DNA from: JANSWY01 sp965267245
GTDB lineage: Bacteria; Bacteroidota; Bacteroidia; Cytophagales; Cyclobacteriaceae
DNA length: 64,000 bases
NCBI GenBank assembly: GCA_965267245.1
Contig: OZ253939.1
Span: 1,426,001-1,490,000 of the forward strand
Direction: 5' to 3'
In this document: positions 59,671-64,000 of the stretch, piece after piece
Position numbering within the stretch: position 1 is the first letter of the stretch
Layout: the number at the start of each line of letters is the position of its first letter
Notes under the pieces: model-generated
The model's input: the letters and a program-made list of their open reading frames with translations, nothing else
The model's database searches: none
What the model was told of the DNA's origin: nothing
Made by a program: the position numbers and the translations under genes

Positions 59671-61914
59671 ATGAAGTACCTGCTTACAGGAGTAATATCA
59701 CTGTGCTTTTTTTTCATGAATTTTGCACAGGAGATCAACCCTTTTATTATCGTAGATCAGTTTGGATATTTACCTACTTCAACTAAAATAGCTGTTCTTA
59801 AAGACCCACAAATAGGGTTTGATGAGGAACAATCATATACACCCGGTGAAAGCTTTCAATTAATCAATGAGTCCAGCGGTGAGTCTGTTCTATCAGGAAG
59901 TCCGGTGGCATGGAAAAATGGAGCCACTGATGCTTCTTCTGGTGACAAGGCCTGGCACTTTGATTTTTCTTCAATTGACACACCAGGCAAGTACCATGTT
60001 TTAGACGTCACCAACAATCAAAAGTCATACAGCTTCGAAATAGGAGAATCGGTATACAGTGAGGCACTTAAACATGCGTTCAGAACATTCTATTACCAGC
60101 GGGCAGGTTTTGAAAAGAAACTGCCATTTGCTGATACCCGTTGGGAAGATGATGCCAGTCACATTGGAGCTGATCAGGATACTGAGGCCAGATCTTTTCT
60201 CAAGAAGAATGATTTTAGCCTGGAAAGAGACGTTTCAGGAGGGTGGTATGATGCTGGTGATTACAACAAATACACCAACTGGACCGCAAATTATGTAGTA
60301 GAACTCATCAAAATGTACCGTGAAAACCCAAATGCCTGGGGAGACAATTTCAATATCCCTGAATCGGGTAATGGCATTTCTGATTTACTGGATGAAGTCA
60401 AATGGGGACTGGATCATTTGATCAACATGCAGGAAGAAGATGGCGGAGTTTTGAGCATCGTAGGGATGGATCATGATTCCCCTCCATCAAAAGCTGACGG
60501 CCCCTCCTATTATGGTGACAGAAGTACTTCAGCTTCGCTGAATACCGCCGGAGCGTTTGCTATTAGTGCCATCGCTTTTCAACAAGCTGGGCTTACAGAC
60601 TATGCTGCTTCACTTCAAACCAAAGCAGAAATGGCCTGGGACTGGGCCATTGAAAACCCTGATGTTATTTTCTACAATAATAGTTCAGCAAACGGTACGC
60701 AGGGATTGGGGGCGGGTCAGCAGGAGGTAGATGATTATGGCAGGTTAATGGCAAAAATTGAAGCTGCAGTATTTCTCTTTGAGCTAACGGGAGAGGAAAC
60801 CTACAAATCTTTCATCGACAACAACTACACCAGTGGACATCTCATGGAATGGAGTTTTGCCTATCCATTTGAATTAGCCAATCAGGAAGCATTATTACAC
60901 TATTCCAATTTACCGAATGCCACGACTTCAGTTGCCAACAACATTCAATCAACTTACACTTCCAGCATCAATTCAGCTAGCAACTATGGGAAAATTCAGG
61001 ACGAAGATGATCCATATGGTGCGTTTCTGGATGCATATACCTGGGGAAGCAATGGTGTGAAAGCTGCACAGGGCCTTATGTACATTGATAACCTGACCTA
61101 TGACATTGATCAAAATGAATCAAAATGGAATGATGCCGGGGAATTGTACATCCATTACCTGCACGGAGTAAACCCATTGAACATTGTCTATTTATCCAAC
61201 ATGTATGAATATGGAGCAGAGAACTGTGTGAATGAATTCTACCATTCCTGGTTTGCCAATAACAGTACAAAATGGGATCGTGTGGGTGAAAGTGAATTTG
61301 GCCCGGCACCTGGATTTCTGGTGGGAGGACCTAATCCTTCTTATGATTGGGATGGGTGCTGCCCGGCTAATTGTGGTTCTGGCACCAGTAATGCAGTATG
61401 TACCAGTGAATCTCTGGTACCCCCAAAGGAACAACCCAAGCAGAAGTCCTATAAAGATTTCAATACAAGTTGGCCTTTGAATTCCTGGTCTGTGACGGAG
61501 AATAGTAACGGTTATCAGGTCAATTATCTTAGACTGTTGTCCAAATTCGTAGATGGAAGTTTTGATTGTCACGGCACAAAAGATGGATCTGCATACTATG
61601 ATGTGTGTGGCAACTGTGTTGGCGGTGAAACTGGAAATGAACCCATTGAAAACGAGGCTGACTGTACACCACTTGATTCCAGAGAAACTGGTAGCATAGA
61701 AGTTTATCCCAACCCTACAACCGGGATCATTGCTATCAATAGCCAAATCATAGAAGCAGAGGTGACGGTATATGATGCAGTCGGAAATCAAATCGTTTCA
61801 GGCATTGCCAATGGATCTATTGAGCTTGACTTATCTGAATATAAAAATGGCACTTATTTGATGGTTATAAAATCGACGAAAGGTTTGATGGTGAGGAAAG
61901 TGGTGAAAATCTAG
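59671..61914 (+). CDS. Secreted GH9 glycosidase with type IX sorting tail
   Basis: 747 residues. Signal peptide (ending NFAQ), Ig-like N-terminal domain typical of GH9 (about 22-125), GH9 (alpha/alpha)6 barrel with the catalytic Asp in SGGWYDAGDYNKY (about 193-196), HYLHGVNPLNIVYLSNM (about 490) and the proposed acid Glu in SVTENSNGYQ (about 610). Cys-rich piece DCHGTKDGSAYYDVCGNCVGG (about 630-650) precedes a type IX sorting domain (VYPNPTTGIIAINS). Cellulase or mixed beta-glucanase activity is likely. Confidence 0.93.
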   Translation: MKYLLTGVISLCFFFMNFAQEINPFIIVDQFGYLPTSTKIAVLKDPQIGFDEEQSYTPGESFQLINESSGESVLSGSPVAWKNGATDASSGDKAWHFDFSSIDTPGKYHVLDVTNNQKSYSFEIGESVYSEALKHAFRTFYYQRAGFEKKLPFADTRWEDDASHIGADQDTEARSFLKKNDFSLERDVSGGWYDAGDYNKYTNWTANYVVELIKMYRENPNAWGDNFNIPESGNGISDLLDEVKWGLDHLINMQEEDGGVLSIVGMDHDSPPSKADGPSYYGDRSTSASLNTAGAFAISAIAFQQAGLTDYAASLQTKAEMAWDWAIENPDVIFYNNSSANGTQGLGAGQQEVDDYGRLMAKIEAAVFLFELTGEETYKSFIDNNYTSGHLMEWSFAYPFELANQEALLHYSNLPNATTSVANNIQSTYTSSINSASNYGKIQDEDDPYGAFLDAYTWGSNGVKAAQGLMYIDNLTYDIDQNESKWNDAGELYIHYLHGVNPLNIVYLSNMYEYGAENCVNEFYHSWFANNSTKWDRVGESEFGPAPGFLVGGPNPSYDWDGCCPANCGSGTSNAVCTSESLVPPKEQPKQKSYKDFNTSWPLNSWSVTENSNGYQVNYLRLLSKFVDGSFDCHGTKDGSAYYDVCGNCVGGETGNEPIENEADCTPLDSRETGSIEVYPNPTTGIIAINSQIIEAEVTVYDAVGNQIVSGIANGSIELDLSEYKNGTYLMVIKSTKGLMVRKVVKI

Positions 61915-62016
61915 TTACAACTTGGTATGCAAGCCTTTGTGCTGTCACAAATATGTACCTACATTGAATACTCCATATTTTCTTATTAGCTTAGTGCAAA
62001 ATCAAACCGATCCCTT

Positions 62017-63579
62017 ATGAAAAAGTTCAGCATTACCCTTGTTGTGAGCCTGATTTCATGCTTATTATTTGCACAGGAAAATATCGATCTATCAGCCATC
62101 GAAAAAATTAAAAAAGAAGGCCTGGAAAACTCTGCAGTAGAAGAAATTGCCTTTAAAGTACTTGACCTGGCAGGTCCCCGATTAACGAATTCTCCAGGAT
62201 ATCACAGGGCAACAGGTATCGTCATAGATCAACTGGAGGAATGGAAACTTGACAACATCCAAAAACAAGCATGGGGTGACTTTGGAAAGGGTTGGCAAGT
62301 AGAAAAGAGTTATATCGCCATGGTAGAGCCCTATTACATGCCTTTCATTGCGGTTCCACGTGCCTGGACCGGCAGCACAGATGGGTTGATCACACAAAAA
62401 ATTATCGTTCCCCAAATTGAGACTTCCGAAGACCTGTTGAAATACCAGGGTAAATTAAAAGGTGCAATTGTGGTGAGACCACCTAGTCAGTTTGCATTGG
62501 ATTATAAGGGTGATACCTCCCCTACATTTGAAGCTGACGCTGAACGGTTCTCAGAAGAAGACTTAATTGAGATGCAGGAACCATTGGGAGAATCCACCTG
62601 GTGGTCACCTGAAAAAATGACGCAACTCGCCATATTGAGAAAAATGAACCAGGAAATCGATAGTTTCTTCAGAGCTGAAGAGGTCGCATTGGTACTGAAA
62701 GGAGCCGTAGGAAAACATGGAACCCTCTTCACGGGGAGCAGAAGAAAAGGAAGACTTGTTGAGACCTCAAAAGAAGTAGCAGAATTGGATTTGGCACCAG
62801 AATACACCAATATGTTGGTAAGGTTTGCTGAGCACGGAACAGATGTAACTTTGGAAGCAGAAGTACAAACCACCTTTTATGAGGAAGATTTGAAGGGATA
62901 TAATGTTTTAGCAGAGATCCCGGGAACAGATAAAAAACTGAAAAAAGAGCTTGTGATGTTGGGTGCCCATCTGGATTCTTGGCATGGTGCTACAGGGGCG
63001 ACCGATAATGGAGCCGGTACAATAGTGATGATGGAAGCCATTAGAATTTTGAAGGCTACAGGGTTAACACCGAAAAGAACGATCAGATTAGGACTGTGGG
63101 GAGGAGAAGAGCAAGGACTACATGGATCAAAGAACTATGTGAAAAACAATTTTGGCGATTCAGAAACGATGACATTGCTGCCGGATCATGAGAAACTGTC
63201 AGCCTATTATAACATTGACAATGGAACCGGAAGAATCAGAGGAATCTATTTACAGGGAAATGAGGCAGCAGCACCAATATTTGAGGAGTGGTTCAAACCC
63301 TTAGATGATTTGATAGACAATACCACCATTACCATTCGCAATACTGGCGGTACTGATCACCTGGCATTTGATGGAGTAGGATTACCGGGATTCCAATTTA
63401 TTCAGGATAAAATCGAATACAACACAAGAACCCACCATACGAACATGGACAACTATGACCGACTTGTCATTGACGACCTAAAGCAAATGGCTGTAGTGGT
63501 AGCATCTTTTGTTTATATGACTGCACAACGAGAAGAGAAAATTCCAAGGAAAGCGACTGCTGAAGTGGAGAGTAATTAG
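62017..63579 (+). CDS. Exported M28 family zinc peptidase
   Basis: 520 residues with signal peptide (ending LFAQ). PA-like domain in the middle (about 110-240), then the M28 core: H318 and D320 in GAHLDSW, D330 in ATDNGAG, EE near 364 in WGGEEQG, D in YNIDNGTG and the last His in THHTNMD. Two-zinc aminopeptidase or carboxypeptidase. Followed by a weak hairpin and the convergent partial gene. Confidence 0.92.
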   Translation: MKKFSITLVVSLISCLLFAQENIDLSAIEKIKKEGLENSAVEEIAFKVLDLAGPRLTNSPGYHRATGIVIDQLEEWKLDNIQKQAWGDFGKGWQVEKSYIAMVEPYYMPFIAVPRAWTGSTDGLITQKIIVPQIETSEDLLKYQGKLKGAIVVRPPSQFALDYKGDTSPTFEADAERFSEEDLIEMQEPLGESTWWSPEKMTQLAILRKMNQEIDSFFRAEEVALVLKGAVGKHGTLFTGSRRKGRLVETSKEVAELDLAPEYTNMLVRFAEHGTDVTLEAEVQTTFYEEDLKGYNVLAEIPGTDKKLKKELVMLGAHLDSWHGATGATDNGAGTIVMMEAIRILKATGLTPKRTIRLGLWGGEEQGLHGSKNYVKNNFGDSETMTLLPDHEKLSAYYNIDNGTGRIRGIYLQGNEAAAPIFEEWFKPLDDLIDNTTITIRNTGGTDHLAFDGVGLPGFQFIQDKIEYNTRTHHTNMDNYDRLVIDDLKQMAVVVASFVYMTAQREEKIPRKATAEVESN

Positions 63580-63628
63580 AAGTTTTTCATTCCCTTGTTG
63601 GTGTTGTCACTAACAAGGGTCAGTGATA

Positions 63629-64000
63629 TTACTCTTTGCATTCTCCAGGAATATATTGAGTTATTCCATTAGTTCTTAAATGTCCAAAATTCTCATAAGT
63701 ATTACCATCGCATCCACAAAAAAGCTTAAGCTCTCTTGTGTTGGCTTTACCCCTCAATTCATCCACCAACTCTTGGCTGTAACATTTTGTAACCCATCTT
63801 TCTTCGAGAAAATCCATTAACTCACGAGAAGCTTTTGCTAACTCTACAGCCGTGAAACAATCATAACTTGAGTTTTTTAACCTAAATGTTAGATAGCTAT
63901 ATTCATCACCAAAAACCAAATATTCGACACCCCTTTCAAAGGCAAAAGTTGGGCTAGTCATAAGAAATTGATAATCAGCTCTCCCCTTAAATACCTTGTG
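63629..64000 (-). CDS. Partial gene: TIMP/NTR-like protein with Kazal-like C terminus (5' end outside window)
   Basis: The frame is open from the right edge of the window, so the start lies beyond it. The visible N-terminal side (HKVFKG, then TSPTFAFERGVEYLVFGDE) resembles the NTR/TIMP-like fold found in secreted Bacteroidota proteins. The C-terminal part (CGCDGNTYENFGHLRTNGITQYIPGECKE, 29 residues) follows the Kazal layout CGCDGxTY...GxC, but the internal Cys-x-A part is replaced by FGHLRT. Role unknown. Confidence 0.6.
   Translation of the reverse strand, partial: HKVFKGRADYQFLMTSPTFAFERGVEYLVFGDEYSYLTFRLKNSSYDCFTAVELAKASRELMDFLEERWVTKCYSQELVDELRGKANTRELKLFCGCDGNTYENFGHLRTNGITQYIPGECKE

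Noticed and set aside
63592..63619. CCCTTGTT/AACAAGGG hairpin between convergent genes as a terminator
   Set aside because: There is no T tract on either side; it is only a stem with a 12-nt loop.

Overview
The window looks like chromosomal DNA of a free-living, probably marine, member of the Bacteroidota (Cytophagales-like). The reasons are a SusC/SusD pair, type IX secretion C-terminal domains on two large glycosidases, lipoproteins with acidic residues after the lipobox, membrane-bound LytTR and TPR/propeller-HTH regulators, AT-rich DNA with little Shine-Dalgarno signal, and promoters of the TTTG / TAnnTTTG type. No replication origin, rRNA, transposase or CRISPR array was seen.

Layout. 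1-5.7 kb: the 3' end of a GH3 glycosidase, an exported RidA-like protein, a pentapeptide-repeat protein, a Wzi-like barrel overlapping a glycosyltransferase gene, and a beta-carbonic anhydrase. 5.7-14.4 kb (all minus strand): two tandem DUF3179 lipoproteins behind an outer-membrane barrel gene, then TspO, a LytTR regulator, DoxX, envelope proteins and an M23 peptidase. 14.6-24.5 kb: a PAS histidine kinase, a 1517-residue exported MORN-TPR-CHAT protein, a YdeI-like protein, a CPBP protease and a TPR-HTH regulator. 24.6-38.7 kb: mixed hydrolases, an MltF-like transglycosylase next to an M15 peptidase, a MarR cluster with palindromic operators, a class IV aminotransferase/sulfotransferase-like pair and two rhodaneses. 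38.8-40.4 kb: a tRNA-Pro(TGG) followed by a tandem array of tRNA 3'-half derivatives, each joined to a terminator, then a GxxExxY gene inside direct repeats. 41.6-61.9 kb: a polysaccharide utilisation locus. 62-64 kb: an M28 peptidase and the 3' end of a Kazal-like gene that leaves the window.

How the PUL works together (inference from families). SusC/SusD and a PKD lipoprotein bind and import glycans. GH30, GH5_7 mannanase and GH27 alpha-galactosidase cut them. A large GH5-CBM6-CBM6 enzyme and a GH9 enzyme are secreted by type IX secretion. The set suggests plant- or algal-type (galacto)mannan and beta-glucan. The adjacent regulator is a propeller/Y_Y_Y sensor with a C-terminal HTH and no kinase. 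The susC and GH5-CBM6 promoters share a nearly identical 18-bp element placed 38-39 bp upstream of a TAnnTTTGATTG -7 box, which looks like the regulator's target.

Most unusual features: the tRNA-Pro array with structured, expanded T-arm units; the MORN-TPR-CHAT fusion; the shared PUL promoter element; an exported RidA homologue lacking the family arginine behind MarR operators; and two dispersed-repeat elements (a CTCTGTG-type palindrome and the GxxExxY cassette).
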